Source of the DNA: Acidobacteria bacterium RIFCSPLOWO2_12_FULL_68_19
GTDB taxonomy: Bacteria; Acidobacteriota; Vicinamibacteria; Vicinamibacterales; UBA2999
Direction: 5' to 3'
Assembly (NCBI GenBank): GCA_001767525.1
Contig: MELF01000028.1
Span: forward strand, 1-38,437
DNA: 38,437 bases
Part shown: positions 18,721-27,035 of the stretch, piece after piece
Numbering within the stretch: position 1 is the first letter of the stretch
Layout of the letters: each line of letters starts with the position of its first letter
The notes under the pieces: model-generated
What the model was told of the DNA's origin: nothing
Databases searched by the model: none
The model's input: the letters and a program-made list of their open reading frames with translations, nothing else
Translations under genes and position numbers: made by a program

Positions 18721-19803
18721 CTAGTCCAGCCGCTCGGAGTCCGGATGATCGGACGGGAGCGAGGGAACGGCCGCCTGTTCGTCGGCCGCCGCTGGTGCGG
18801 GCGCCGCCTCGGCCGCCGCGGCCGGCATCTCGTCTTCCGCTCGACCCGGCGGCGCTTGGTCGGCCGTCGCCGTCGCCTCGTCGAATTCTGCGGCAGCCGC
18901 GGTGCCCTCGTCGTGCGGCTCCTGTTCCGCCGCCAGGAGGGAGACGGCCGCGGGCTGCACCGCCTCGGCCATCGTTCCGCCTCCGCGGCGTCCCCGCCGG
19001 CGCCGCCGCCGGCGCCGGGCGCTGTCCGGCAGTGCAGGCTCGGCGCCGGTCTCGGCCGTGGCGCCCGCGTCCGGCCTCGGCTGGGGAGCCGTCTCGGCGG
19101 CGCGCGGCGAAGGCCGCAGTTCGTGCAGCGCCCCTTCGACGCCGCGGACGCGGCGATCAGCGAAATCGACGCGCCCGGCGAGCGACTCCACCCGCGTCGA
19201 GAGCGCCTGCACCTCGAGGCTGAGGCGCGACATCTCCGTCACGAGTCGCTGCACGATCGTGTAGTGCAGTGCGTTCCACTCCGCCTGCCGCCGGTCGCGC
19301 GCCCCGTCGCGCTCGGCCGCCTCGACGTTCAGCCGCGCCTGCAGGTGCAGCGCGCGAATGAGCGGGTTCGGGTTGAAGAGGAGCTTCAGCAGCGGGTTCA
19401 GCAGCTTCCGGATGAAACGGAGGATCGGGCGGTGCGAGTCGTAGAGCGTCGTGTCCTCGAAGGCGTAGACCGGCTCCGGGGGCAGCTTCTTCTCCTCTCC
19501 GGCGAGAACGTCGTCGACCCGCCGCCGCAGTGTGTCGAGGAACTCGGGCTTCATCGCGCGGGGATCGAGGATGTACTCGAGCCGCCGCGCGGCGAGTTCG
19601 TCGATCTGCTGGTGCGAGAGGTCCACACCCTGGCGCTCGGCGATGCGTGCGCGAATCTCGCGCATGATCTGCTCGACGTCGATCTGATCGTGACTCTGGG
19701 ACGCCTGCGCCTGCGACGGCGCGCGGCGGTCCGGACCACGCCGGTCGTGCCCGCGGCGGCCGCGATGGAAGTGTCCGCGCCGCCTGTCCTGGTCTGGTTC
19801 CAT
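18721..19803 (-). CDS. Arginine-rich/coiled-coil protein of unknown function
   Basis: About 360 aa, not recognised as a characterised family. Three parts are visible. Residues 1-35 are rich in Arg, His and Gly (RRRGHFHRGRRGHDRRG). Residues about 40-215 form a helical core with IMREIRARIAERQGVDLS, then DSHRPILRFIRKLLNPLLK and a heptad-like stretch (LVTEMSRLSLEVQALSTRV); its opening resembles a helical segment that precedes methyltransferase or glycosyltransferase domains in surface-polysaccharide loci. The rest is low complexity: a run of eight arginines near residue 260, then an Ala/Glu/Pro-rich acidic tail. No catalytic domain, signal peptide or TM helix is evident. The ATG at 19803 follows the DUF362 stop by two bases, so the genes are coupled. 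It could be a scaffold or a nucleic-acid- or membrane-binding protein. Confidence 0.7.
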   Translation of the reverse strand: MEPDQDRRRGHFHRGRRGHDRRGPDRRAPSQAQASQSHDQIDVEQIMREIRARIAERQGVDLSHQQIDELAARRLEYILDPRAMKPEFLDTLRRRVDDVLAGEEKKLPPEPVYAFEDTTLYDSHRPILRFIRKLLNPLLKLLFNPNPLIRALHLQARLNVEAAERDGARDRRQAEWNALHYTIVQRLVTEMSRLSLEVQALSTRVESLAGRVDFADRRVRGVEGALHELRPSPRAAETAPQPRPDAGATAETGAEPALPDSARRRRRRRRGRRGGGTMAEAVQPAAVSLLAAEQEPHDEGTAAAAEFDEATATADQAPPGRAEDEMPAAAAEAAPAPAAADEQAAVPSLPSDHPDSERLD

Positions 19804-19805
19804 TG

Positions 19806-20930
19806 TCAGTACTTTCTGAAGAGCTGGCCCCATTCGGTGCGCATGAAGGAGCGGATGCGCGACCGACCGATGGTCGGATACCAGAGCGCGTCGTGGTAGA
19901 CGTTGGACGCGAAGGGCGCCCAGACCATCAGCGGCGAATGGAGCAGCAGTTGCTCGAGCGGCCGGAGGAACCCTTTGCGGATCATCTGGTCGCCCCAGAT
20001 CACGAGCGATCGGCGCGTCTGGAAGCCGAAGTTCTCCTGAGACACGTCGTCACCCACCACTTCGATCTCCTTCGGATCGGCGATGCCGAGGCCGCGCTCG
20101 TGCGCCATGCGGAGGAACGGAATCGACAGCGGATCGAACCCCATGAGCCGCGAAGCGACGGCGTCAATCGCCACCGAGTCCACGGCGGCGAGAATGAGGC
20201 CCTTCACCCGCGGCACCATCGTCCGGGGGCCGGCGCCGTCGCCAGCGACCGTGCCGTCCATGACCGTGAAGACCGCCGGGTGCAGTTCGCGCTGCATGTA
20301 GAGCAGATCGACGAGGACCTCGTGCATGTACTTGTGCGCGTAATGCCTGACCTCGCGCAGCAGCCCGCCGAAGGAATTCTTGACTGCCCCGGTCATCACG
20401 GCGTGGCCGTGGGTCTTGACCGTCGGCAGGTGCAGGATCTGCCGCCCCGGATAGAGGGTCGGAATCTGGATGCCCTCGGGAAAGATCTCGTTCAGCTTCA
20501 GCAGCGGGCTCTTGAACCGGTAGACCTGCCACTCCACATCGGTGAGCGGCGTGAACGTCAGCCCGTGGCGCTCGAGCACCGGCTCCCAGCGGTTGTTCCG
20601 GCACCCTTTCCGAGGGTCGGTGACGACCGTCCGATTTTCGACCGGCAGGAGGCGCTCGCGCGTGAAGCCGTCGCGGAGCATTTTCGACACGACGCCGTCG
20701 ACCTGCCACGGCTGCGACGAGCAGGCCGGGAAGTACTTCGTCCACGACAGGTTCAGCTTCAGCAGCGTATCGCGATCGCGCGCCAGCACGTCCCGGTAGC
20801 CGGCCAGATCCATGACGCGCGCGTAGTCCTCGATGACCGTTTCGGGCCGTGTCCGGATGACGGCCACCCGCGCGGCGCGAGACCGCGACCGGGGTTCCGG
20901 CGTCGCTGGAGCGTCAATGACGACGGGCAT
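19806..20930 (-). CDS. DUF362 domain-containing protein
   Basis: A 374-aa member of the DUF362 family (PF04015), of unknown function and sometimes linked to iron-sulfur proteins. Family features are LLKLNLSWTKYFPACSSQP near the N-terminus, LHLPTVKTHGHAVMTGAVKNSFGGL in the centre, and ILAAVDSVAIDAVASRLMGFDP. Only isolated cysteines are present (ACSS, KGCRNN), so there is no CxxCxxC ferredoxin cluster. The C-terminal hundred residues are richer in aromatics (LMVWAPFASNVYHDALWYP) and may associate with the membrane. It starts three bases after the stop of the UbiA-like gene and ends two bases before the arginine-rich gene. The context suggests a role in processing a polyprenyl-linked product, but no reaction can be stated. 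Confidence 0.85.
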   Translation of the reverse strand: MPVVIDAPATPEPRSRSRAARVAVIRTRPETVIEDYARVMDLAGYRDVLARDRDTLLKLNLSWTKYFPACSSQPWQVDGVVSKMLRDGFTRERLLPVENRTVVTDPRKGCRNNRWEPVLERHGLTFTPLTDVEWQVYRFKSPLLKLNEIFPEGIQIPTLYPGRQILHLPTVKTHGHAVMTGAVKNSFGGLLREVRHYAHKYMHEVLVDLLYMQRELHPAVFTVMDGTVAGDGAGPRTMVPRVKGLILAAVDSVAIDAVASRLMGFDPLSIPFLRMAHERGLGIADPKEIEVVGDDVSQENFGFQTRRSLVIWGDQMIRKGFLRPLEQLLLHSPLMVWAPFASNVYHDALWYPTIGRSRIRSFMRTEWGQLFRKY

Positions 20931-20933
20931 GCG

Positions 20934-21851
20934 CTACTTTCCCAGGGGCGTATACATCAGAAGGACCACCGTGCCGGCCCAAAGGGCCACGCACGTCAGG
21001 AGGGGCCGGTCGTTCAACAGCATCGCCGACGGGCTGCCGCCCCCGCGCTTCTGGTGCACCAGATAGAGATATCGGAAGATCCCGTACAGCACAAACGGGA
21101 CCGTCAGGCCGAGGCGGGCGGTGCCCAGGCGCTCCGCCGTGTCGGCGCTGGTGGCAAAGACGGTGTACGCGATCACCGTCGAGGCGGTGACGACCGCGAT
21201 CATCTGATCCAGCAGATACGGGCTGTATTCCTCGAGGATCGGCCGGTGGCTCACCGCGCCCTCGCCGAGCAGGACGAGCTCGTGGCGGCGCTTGCTGAAC
21301 GCGAGGAACAGGGCGAGGAGCGTCGTGCAGACGAGGATCCAGGGTCGGATCGGCACCTGGACCGCGATTGCGCCCGCCACGGCGCGGAGCACGAACCCGG
21401 CGGCGATGACGAGCACGTCGACGATGACAACGTGTTTCAACGTGACGGAGTAGAGGAGCAGCAGCGTCACGTAGGCCGCCGCGACGGCGCCAAGCGCGGG
21501 CGCCACCACGTACGCCGCCGCCGCCGCGGCGGCCACGAGCGCGGTCGCAGCTGTCGCCGCGATCCGCACCGGCAGCGCGCCCGATGCGATCGGCCGCGCC
21601 TGCTTGAGCGGATGCTGCCGGTCGATCTCGCGGTCTCGAATGTCGTTGACGAGATACATGGCGCTCGAGAGCGCGCAGAAGATCACGAACGCCTCGAGCG
21701 CGAGCAAGACAGCCTCCGGCTCGAGCAGGCGTCCGCCGAACAGGAGCCCGGCGAAGAGCAGCAGGTTCTTCGACCACTGGTCGGGACGAAACGACACCGC
21801 GAGGAGCGAGAGCGCTGAGTGATCGGCCGCGCGGCGTGATTCGACGATCAC
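20934..21851 (-). CDS. UbiA-superfamily prenyltransferase, decaprenyl-phosphate phosphoribosyltransferase-like
   Basis: A 305-aa polytopic membrane enzyme with about eight or nine TM helices. The first catalytic motif is NDIRDREIDRQHPLKQARPIASG (N69, D70, D73, D77), and the second region is YSVTLKHVVIVDVLVIAAGFVLRAVAGA. The HPxKxxRPIASG and GFVLRAxAG signatures fit the branch that moves phosphoribose onto polyprenyl phosphate, the first step to polyprenyl-phospho-arabinose in actinobacteria, better than the quinone branch. Neither DprE1 nor DprE2 is nearby, so the product here may differ. The start is GTG at 21851, four bases after the STAS stop. It likely supplies the lipid-linked intermediate for the two glycosyltransferases downstream. 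Confidence 0.88.
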   Translation of the reverse strand: MIVESRRAADHSALSLLAVSFRPDQWSKNLLLFAGLLFGGRLLEPEAVLLALEAFVIFCALSSAMYLVNDIRDREIDRQHPLKQARPIASGALPVRIAATAATALVAAAAAAAYVVAPALGAVAAAYVTLLLLYSVTLKHVVIVDVLVIAAGFVLRAVAGAIAVQVPIRPWILVCTTLLALFLAFSKRRHELVLLGEGAVSHRPILEEYSPYLLDQMIAVVTASTVIAYTVFATSADTAERLGTARLGLTVPFVLYGIFRYLYLVHQKRGGGSPSAMLLNDRPLLTCVALWAGTVVLLMYTPLGK

Positions 21852-21855
21852 CCGA

Positions 21856-22206
21856 TCAGGCGCTGGCAGAGGAGAAACTGCGGACTGCGTCCGCCTCGTT
21901 GTCGTAGGTCTCGAACACCGTGAGCAGCTTCGTGATCGCCAGCAGATCTGTGATGCGTTTGGTCAGGTTGAGGAGCTTCAGGCGGCCGCCCTGACGGCTG
22001 ACGGTGGTGTAGGTTCGCACGATTTCCCCCAGCCCCGCGCTATCGATGTACGGCACGCCGGCGAGGTTGAGCACGAGCTTCTTGCGCCCCTGGAGGATGA
22101 GGCTGTTGATCTTGTCCTTGAGCGCCTCGTCGCCTTCGCCGAGCGTCATCTTTCCCTTGAGTTCCAGTATCGTGACGTCTCCGGCGGCACGTTCCTCGAT
22201 CTGCAT
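21856..22206 (-). CDS. STAS-domain protein (anti-sigma-factor antagonist-like)
   Basis: A 116-aa single STAS domain of the SpoIIAA/RsbV type. Residues 1-20 form the first strands (MQIEERAAGDVTILELKGKM). The phosphorylatable Ser56 is in YIDSAGLGEIV, followed by GGRLKLLNLTKRITDLLAITKL. In the known family a serine kinase/anti-sigma factor phosphorylates that serine, and the unphosphorylated form releases the sigma factor; no kinase or phosphatase is encoded here. The ATG at 22206 has a strong site, AGAGGAG, about six bases upstream. It appears to be the first gene of the run with the UbiA-like, DUF362, arginine-rich and glycosyltransferase genes. Whether it regulates them or a distant partner is unknown. 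Confidence 0.9.
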   Translation of the reverse strand: MQIEERAAGDVTILELKGKMTLGEGDEALKDKINSLILQGRKKLVLNLAGVPYIDSAGLGEIVRTYTTVSRQGGRLKLLNLTKRITDLLAITKLLTVFETYDNEADAVRSFSSASA

Positions 22207-22236
22207 CGACTCTCCTCTGAATGAACCTCTACCACA

Positions 22237-22271
22237 CGGAAAGACAAGGGCCAGACCTGCGGCCTGGCCCT
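22237..22271 (-). terminator. Rho-independent terminator after the zinc-ribbon gene
   Basis: Reading the minus strand, AGGGCCAG (22271-22264) pairs with CTGGCCCT (22254-22247) across a nine-base loop, followed by TGTCTTTCC. It separates the rpsU/zinc-ribbon transcript from the STAS gene run. Confidence 0.65.
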
Positions 22272-22311
22272 GCATGCGCTGTCGGCAGCGAACCGTGAGA
22301 GCGACGAATGG

Positions 22312-22620
22312 CTAGACGCCTCCAGCACCGGCGAACTTGCGCTGCTGGAAGCATTCCTTGCAGAAGACCGGACGCCCCTGTGTCGGCCTGAAAGGCACGG
22401 TGGTTTCCTTGCCGCAGGCCGAGCAGGTGGTTTGCGTCTCGACCCGCTCACGGGTGGTCGACCCGGCCGCGACCCGGTTTGCCCGCTTCGCCTTGCAGTT
22501 CTTGCAGCGCTTCGGCTCGTTCTTGAACTGCTTGTCGGCGAAGAACAGCTGCTCGCCGGCCGTCCAGATGAATTCCGCGCCACAGTCCACACACCTCAAG
22601 GTCTTGTCTTGGAACTCCAT
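22312..22620 (-). CDS. Double zinc-ribbon protein
   Basis: A 102-aa small protein with two treble-clef or zinc-ribbon units: Cys10/Cys13 with Cys39/Cys42, and Cys66/Cys69 with Cys87/Cys90. The first unit has the LRCVDCGAEFIWTAGEQLFFADKQF pattern of a family common in many bacterial phyla and annotated only as a probable zinc-binding domain. The second ends PVFCKECFQQRK. It is likely to bind nucleic acid or protein, but the role is unknown. The ATG at 22620 is preceded by GAGGTGG. It follows rpsU by 37 bases on the same strand and ends at the terminator at 22271, so the two genes probably share a transcript. That suggests a link with translation or growth state. Confidence 0.85.
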   Translation of the reverse strand: MEFQDKTLRCVDCGAEFIWTAGEQLFFADKQFKNEPKRCKNCKAKRANRVAAGSTTRERVETQTTCSACGKETTVPFRPTQGRPVFCKECFQQRKFAGAGGV

Positions 22621-22657
22621 CGGTCGCCACCTCGTGCTCGTCGTTCACGCCGGCGCG

Positions 22658-22855
22658 CTATTCCGATTCGCGTCGGAGCTTCTTCCGATTGCGCTTTCGC
22701 GCCAGTGCCTGCTTGGCCCTGCGCTTGTCACCCGGCTTCAGATAGAAGGAGTGTTTCTTGATGTCCTTGATGATGTCTTCCTGCTGCACCTTGCGCTTGA
22801 AACGACGGAGGGCGCTCTCGATCGACTCGCCTTCCTGTAGCTTGACCTCAGCCAC
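22658..22855 (-). CDS. rpsU: 30S ribosomal protein S21
   Basis: A 65-aa S21 protein of the small ribosomal subunit, needed in many bacteria for initiation on natural mRNAs. It has VKLQEGESIESALRRFKRKVQQEDIIKDIKKHSFYLKPG (seen as several pieces) and the highly basic tail RRAKQALARKRNRKKLRRE. The start is GTG at 22855, with GAAGGGGGT about eleven bases away. A good promoter, TTGACG-18-TAGAAT, lies at 22976-22947. It is cotranscribed with the zinc-ribbon gene. Confidence 0.95.
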   Translation of the reverse strand: MAEVKLQEGESIESALRRFKRKVQQEDIIKDIKKHSFYLKPGDKRRAKQALARKRNRKKLRRESE

Positions 22856-22946
22856 GCCTTGGAAACACCCCCTTCTCGGTCCATGTCCACACTGTGACGG
22901 CCACCAAAAAGTGCCGAATATGCTAGGCTATCACACGTAGGCGCGG

Positions 22947-22976
22947 ATTCTAGGCGCAACGCGCCGCCACCGTCAA
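22947..22976 (-). promoter_or_regulatory. Promoter for rpsU and the zinc-ribbon gene
   Basis: On the minus strand, TTGACG (22976-22971), an 18-base spacer and TAGAAT (22952-22947), placing the start near 22940 and leaving a leader of about 85 bases before rpsU. It lies in the divergent gap shared with purD. Confidence 0.6.
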
Positions 22977-23029
22977 CGAAATAGTCACTCCCGCCAACCT
23001 GTTGTCCGACAGGTAATTACGCGCTCCTC

Positions 23030-24301
23030 ATGAGAATCCTTGTCGTCGGCAACGGCGCCCGCGAGCACGCCATCGCGTGGAAGCTCGCAGGCGAACGCGT
23101 TGCCGATGTGCTGTGCGCGCCGGGCAACCCAGGCATCGCCGAGGTCGCCCGGTGCGTGCCGGCCGATCCAGCCCGGCCGTCGGCGCTCCTCGAGGTGGTG
23201 CGGCGCGAGCAGGTCGATCTGACGGTGGTCGGGCCCGAGCTGCCGCTGAGTCTCGGGATTGCCGACCTGTTTGCCGCAGAGGGACACCCGATTGTCGGTC
23301 CCACCAGAGCGGCGGCGGCTCTCGAGTGGAGCAAGGCATTCGCCAAGACGTTCATGGACCGCCACCGGGTGCCGACCTCGCGCTTCGAAGTGTGCGCGTC
23401 GGCGGATGCCGCGCAGACGGCCATCGCGAGCGGGAAATTCGGCTTTCCGCTCGTGCTCAAGGCCGACGGTCTTGCGGCGGGCAAAGGCGTGGTGATTGCC
23501 GACGATCAGGCCTCGGCCGTCGCGGCGGTGCGCAGTGCGATGACGGAGCGCCGCTTCGGTGCGGCGGGTGACCGCCTCGTACTCGAGGAGTTCCTTGTCG
23601 GCGAAGAAGCGTCCTATTTCGTCTTGGCCGATGGCACCGCGTTCCTTCCGCTGTCGTCGGCTCAGGACCACAAGCGCATCTTCGATGGCGATCGCGGCGC
23701 CAACACCGGCGGGATGGGTGCCTTCGCGCCGGCGCCGCGCCTGACACCGGAGGTCGAGCGGCGCGTGCTCGACGAGATCGTACGTCCGGTGCTCGATGGG
23801 ATGGCGCGCGAAGGAACGCCCTTCCGCGGGTTCCTCTACGTGGGCCTGATGCTCACCACGGACGGACCGAAGGTCGTCGAGTTCAACGTGCGCTTCGGCG
23901 ATCCGGAGGCCCAGGTCGTGCTGCCGCGGCTCGACGAGGATCTCTCATGGCTGCTCGGGGCGGCGGCCACCGGTGCGCTGCCGTCGCGGCCGGCGCGGTT
24001 TCGCGCGGAGCCGCACGTCGGCGTCGTGCTGGCGTCGGCGGGCTATCCGGAGGCGGCGGAGAAGGGACAGTTCATCAGCGGCACCCAGGAGGCCGCGCGG
24101 GTGCCCGGCGCCCTGGTGTTCCACGCCGGCACCCAACGGCAGGATGGGCGCCTGGTCACCGCCGGGGGGCGTGTGCTGACCGTCGTCGGCCGCGGCGCGA
24201 GCTACGCGGACGCCATCGACGTGGCCTATCGTGCGGCGGCGCACATCCGGTTCGACGGCATGCAGTTCCGGCGTGATATCGGACAGAAGGCGCTCGCATG
24301 A
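23030..24301 (+). CDS. purD: Phosphoribosylamine-glycine ligase (GAR synthetase)
   Basis: A 423-aa ATP-grasp enzyme for step two of de novo purine synthesis, joining phosphoribosylamine and glycine. It has the N-terminal MRILVVGNGAREHAIAWKL, VVGPELPLSLGIADLF, the ATP-grasp lid region KFGFPLVLKADGLAAGKGVV, SSAQDHKRIFDGDRGANTGGMGA and the metal-binding VVEFNVRFGDPEAQVVLPRL. Length is typical. The ATG at 23030 starts the first strand, but no ribosome site precedes it; a TAATTA at 23014-23019 would be a -10 for a very short or absent leader. It overlaps mtaB by four bases (ATGA), so the two are coupled. It is separated from the main pur run by mtaB and the oppositely directed rlmN. Confidence 0.95.
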   Translation: MRILVVGNGAREHAIAWKLAGERVADVLCAPGNPGIAEVARCVPADPARPSALLEVVRREQVDLTVVGPELPLSLGIADLFAAEGHPIVGPTRAAAALEWSKAFAKTFMDRHRVPTSRFEVCASADAAQTAIASGKFGFPLVLKADGLAAGKGVVIADDQASAVAAVRSAMTERRFGAAGDRLVLEEFLVGEEASYFVLADGTAFLPLSSAQDHKRIFDGDRGANTGGMGAFAPAPRLTPEVERRVLDEIVRPVLDGMAREGTPFRGFLYVGLMLTTDGPKVVEFNVRFGDPEAQVVLPRLDEDLSWLLGAAATGALPSRPARFRAEPHVGVVLASAGYPEAAEKGQFISGTQEAARVPGALVFHAGTQRQDGRLVTAGGRVLTVVGRGASYADAIDVAYRAAAHIRFDGMQFRRDIGQKALA

Positions 24302-25599
24302 AATACGCCGTCCTGACGTTCGGCTGCCGCGTCAATCAGGCCGACTCGCTCGAGATCGAAGACGATCTCCGGACGCGCGGCGGAACGGCGGTGCCGCCGG
24401 AGCAGGCGGAGCTCGTGGTCGTGAACACCTGTTCTGTGACCGCCAGCGCCGACCAGGCGGCGCGGCAGACGATCCGACGAGTCGCGCGCGTCAATCCCGC
24501 CGTGCGGGTCGTCGTCACCGGCTGCTATGCCACCCGGCAGCCGGACGACCTCGTGCGCCTCCCGAACGTCGTGCGCATCGTGTCGAACGCGGACAAGGAA
24601 AGGTTGGTCGACAAGATGGCCGCCGGAGGCGAGCTGCCGACCGCCGAGCGCTTCGGGGCTGGCGACGGGGCGTGCGGGAGCACGCTGGAACCGGGCGTCG
24701 CCGGACGAACAGCGCTCACCGTGCGCGTGCAGACCGGCTGCGAGGAGTGCTGCAGCTACTGCATCATCCCATCGACCCGTGGCGCCAGCCGTTCGCGCCC
24801 CATGGCGCAGGTGCTCGCCGACGTCGAGCGCGCCGTGGCGGCGGGGTACAAGGAAATCGCCATGACCGGCGTGCACCTGGGATCGTACGGGCGCGATCTG
24901 GGCGACCGATGTTCGCTGGCCGAGTTGCTGGCGGCGCTGGCTCGGGTCGATGCCGGCGTGCTGTTTCGCATCGGTTCGCTCGAGCCGATGGACTGCACGC
25001 CCGCCGTGGTCGATCTCATGGCCTCGTCGCCGCGGCTCGCGCCGCATTTTCACCTGCCGCTCCAGCACGGCGCCGACCAGATGCTAGGTGCGATGCGCAG
25101 GCCGTACACGGTTTCGTACTACCGCGGCCTGATCGATCGGATCAGGTCTGTGCTGCCGCACGCCGCGATCGGGTCGGACATCATCGTGGGGTTTCCTGGC
25201 GAGACGGCGGACCATTTCGATCGGATGCGCCGCGTGCTCGCAGATCTGCCGCTCACGCATCTCCACGTGTTCCCGTATTCCGATCGGCCCGGCACCGAGG
25301 CGGCGCGGCTCCACCCGAAGGTCGCCGGGCGTGCGATTCGCGAGCGCGCGCGCGAGGTCCGGGCGATCGGGGACCAGATGGCCCGGCGCTTCAAGCAGTC
25401 GCAGGTCGGCCGCACCCTGCAGGCTCTCACGGTCGATGACGGCTCGTCCGTGGTGACGGGGAACTATCTGAAGCTTCGTCTCGCCACGGCCCGGCAGCGA
25501 AATGAATGGATTTCCGTTCGGGTGACCGGAGATGCAACGGCTGTGCCGGTGCAACTTGCGTCCGATTGTCTTGACAACTCCGAAAGCGCAGTCACATGA
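24298..25599 (+). CDS. mtaB: tRNA (t6A37) methylthiotransferase
   Basis: A 433-aa radical-SAM methylthiotransferase that converts t6A37 to ms2t6A37 in ANN-decoding tRNAs. The N-terminal UPF0004 domain has the second-cluster cysteines in FGCRVNQAD, VNTCSVTA and VVTGCYATRQP. The radical-SAM CxxxCxxC is in TGCEECCSYCIIPSTRG, followed by EIAMTGVHLGSYG, LFRIGSLEPMDCTP, FHLPLQHGADQMLGAMRRPY and IGSDIIVGFPGET. A C-terminal TRAM-like stretch is present (LQALTVDDGSSVVTGNYLKLRL). GCRVNQAD and the overall sequence fit MtaB rather than MiaB or RimO. Translation is coupled to purD, an unusual partner. It is followed by a convergent small ORF and rlmN, so two RNA-modifying radical-SAM genes face each other. 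Confidence 0.9.
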   Translation: MKYAVLTFGCRVNQADSLEIEDDLRTRGGTAVPPEQAELVVVNTCSVTASADQAARQTIRRVARVNPAVRVVVTGCYATRQPDDLVRLPNVVRIVSNADKERLVDKMAAGGELPTAERFGAGDGACGSTLEPGVAGRTALTVRVQTGCEECCSYCIIPSTRGASRSRPMAQVLADVERAVAAGYKEIAMTGVHLGSYGRDLGDRCSLAELLAALARVDAGVLFRIGSLEPMDCTPAVVDLMASSPRLAPHFHLPLQHGADQMLGAMRRPYTVSYYRGLIDRIRSVLPHAAIGSDIIVGFPGETADHFDRMRRVLADLPLTHLHVFPYSDRPGTEAARLHPKVAGRAIRERAREVRAIGDQMARRFKQSQVGRTLQALTVDDGSSVVTGNYLKLRLATARQRNEWISVRVTGDATAVPVQLASDCLDNSESAVT

Positions 25600-25725
25600 G
25601 GCAGGCGGCGGATCGCGTACTTGCGGGTGCCATTTCCAGCCAACAGGCACTCCTTGCAATCGTGAGGAGGAGGCTCTCCGTGCGGAGGCTGGGGCACTGC
25701 GTGGGAACCATTTCGTTCACGGGCC

Positions 25726-25854
25726 TCAGCGCTTTCTGTTCCACATGACGTAGAAGAAGAACGCCAGGCAGATCACCACCAGGACCAGCTGCAGCATCGG
25801 CCGGGCATCCCACCAGGACATGCCGATCACCTGCGAGAATCGGGCACCGTGCAT
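25726..25854 (-). CDS. Small single-pass membrane protein ORF (42 codons)
   Basis: An ORF whose ATG directly abuts the rlmN stop (TGA-ATG, 25857-25852). The product has SWWDARPM, a hydrophobic segment (LQLVLVVICLAFFFYVMW) and a basic end, NRKR, typical of a single-pass protein with a cytoplasmic C-terminus. A second ATG at 25821 has AGGTG eight bases upstream and gives 31 residues; either start may be used. I do not recognise the family. The organised TM segment with a basic anchor, and the exact coupling to rlmN, argue that it is real rather than chance. It could be a subunit or regulator of a membrane complex. Confidence 0.5.
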   Translation of the reverse strand: MHGARFSQVIGMSWWDARPMLQLVLVVICLAFFFYVMWNRKR

Positions 25855-26946
<1,092 letters not shown>

Positions 26947-26965
26947 GCTATGTCTCGCGTTACCA

Positions 26966-26993
26966 TTGAGATGCGAGCAGTCGATTGTACAAT
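26966..26993 (+). promoter_or_regulatory. Promoter with palindromic -10 between rlmN and the peptidase gene
   Basis: TTGAGA (26966-26971), a 16-base spacer and TACAAT (26988-26993) point rightwards. The -10 is part of the palindrome ATTGTACAAT (26984-26993), so the minus strand also reads TACAAT at 26989-26984, suitably placed for rlmN, although no -35 is evident for that side. Confidence 0.5.
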
Positions 26994-26997
26994 CCGC

Positions 26998-27028
26998 CAC
27001 GGAACGGGCACCGCGCTCCTGTTCCGTG
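26998..27028 (+). promoter_or_regulatory. Leader hairpin ahead of the peptidase/pur run
   Basis: CACGGAAC (26998-27005) and GTTCCGTG (27021-27028) are perfect inverted repeats. GGG/CCT extends the stem to eleven pairs, one of them G-U, around a nine-base loop. It would sit at the very 5' end of a transcript from the 26966 promoter, or could be a protein-binding site on the DNA. Confidence 0.4.
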
Positions 27029-27035
27029 CTATGAT
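27027..27035 (+). promoter_or_regulatory. Possible extended -10 promoter
   Basis: TG-C-TATGAT, an extended -10 match overlapping the right arm of the hairpin above. It would start transcription near 27042, about 60 bases before the peptidase GTG. No matching -35 is apparent. Confidence 0.4.

Noticed and set aside
19806-20930. Ferredoxin-like iron-sulfur role for the DUF362 protein
   Set aside because: Only isolated cysteines are present; the CxxCxxC clusters of the iron-sulfur members are absent.
25464-25697. A 77-codon minus-strand frame with a short CKEC motif
   Set aside because: It overlaps the mtaB 3' end antisense, has no ribosome site and lacks further cysteines for a zinc site.
25600-25725. 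tRNA or structured RNA gene between mtaB and the small ORF
   Set aside because: No T-loop consensus or cloverleaf pairing was found; only small, weak palindromes such as CTCCG-TG-CGGAG.
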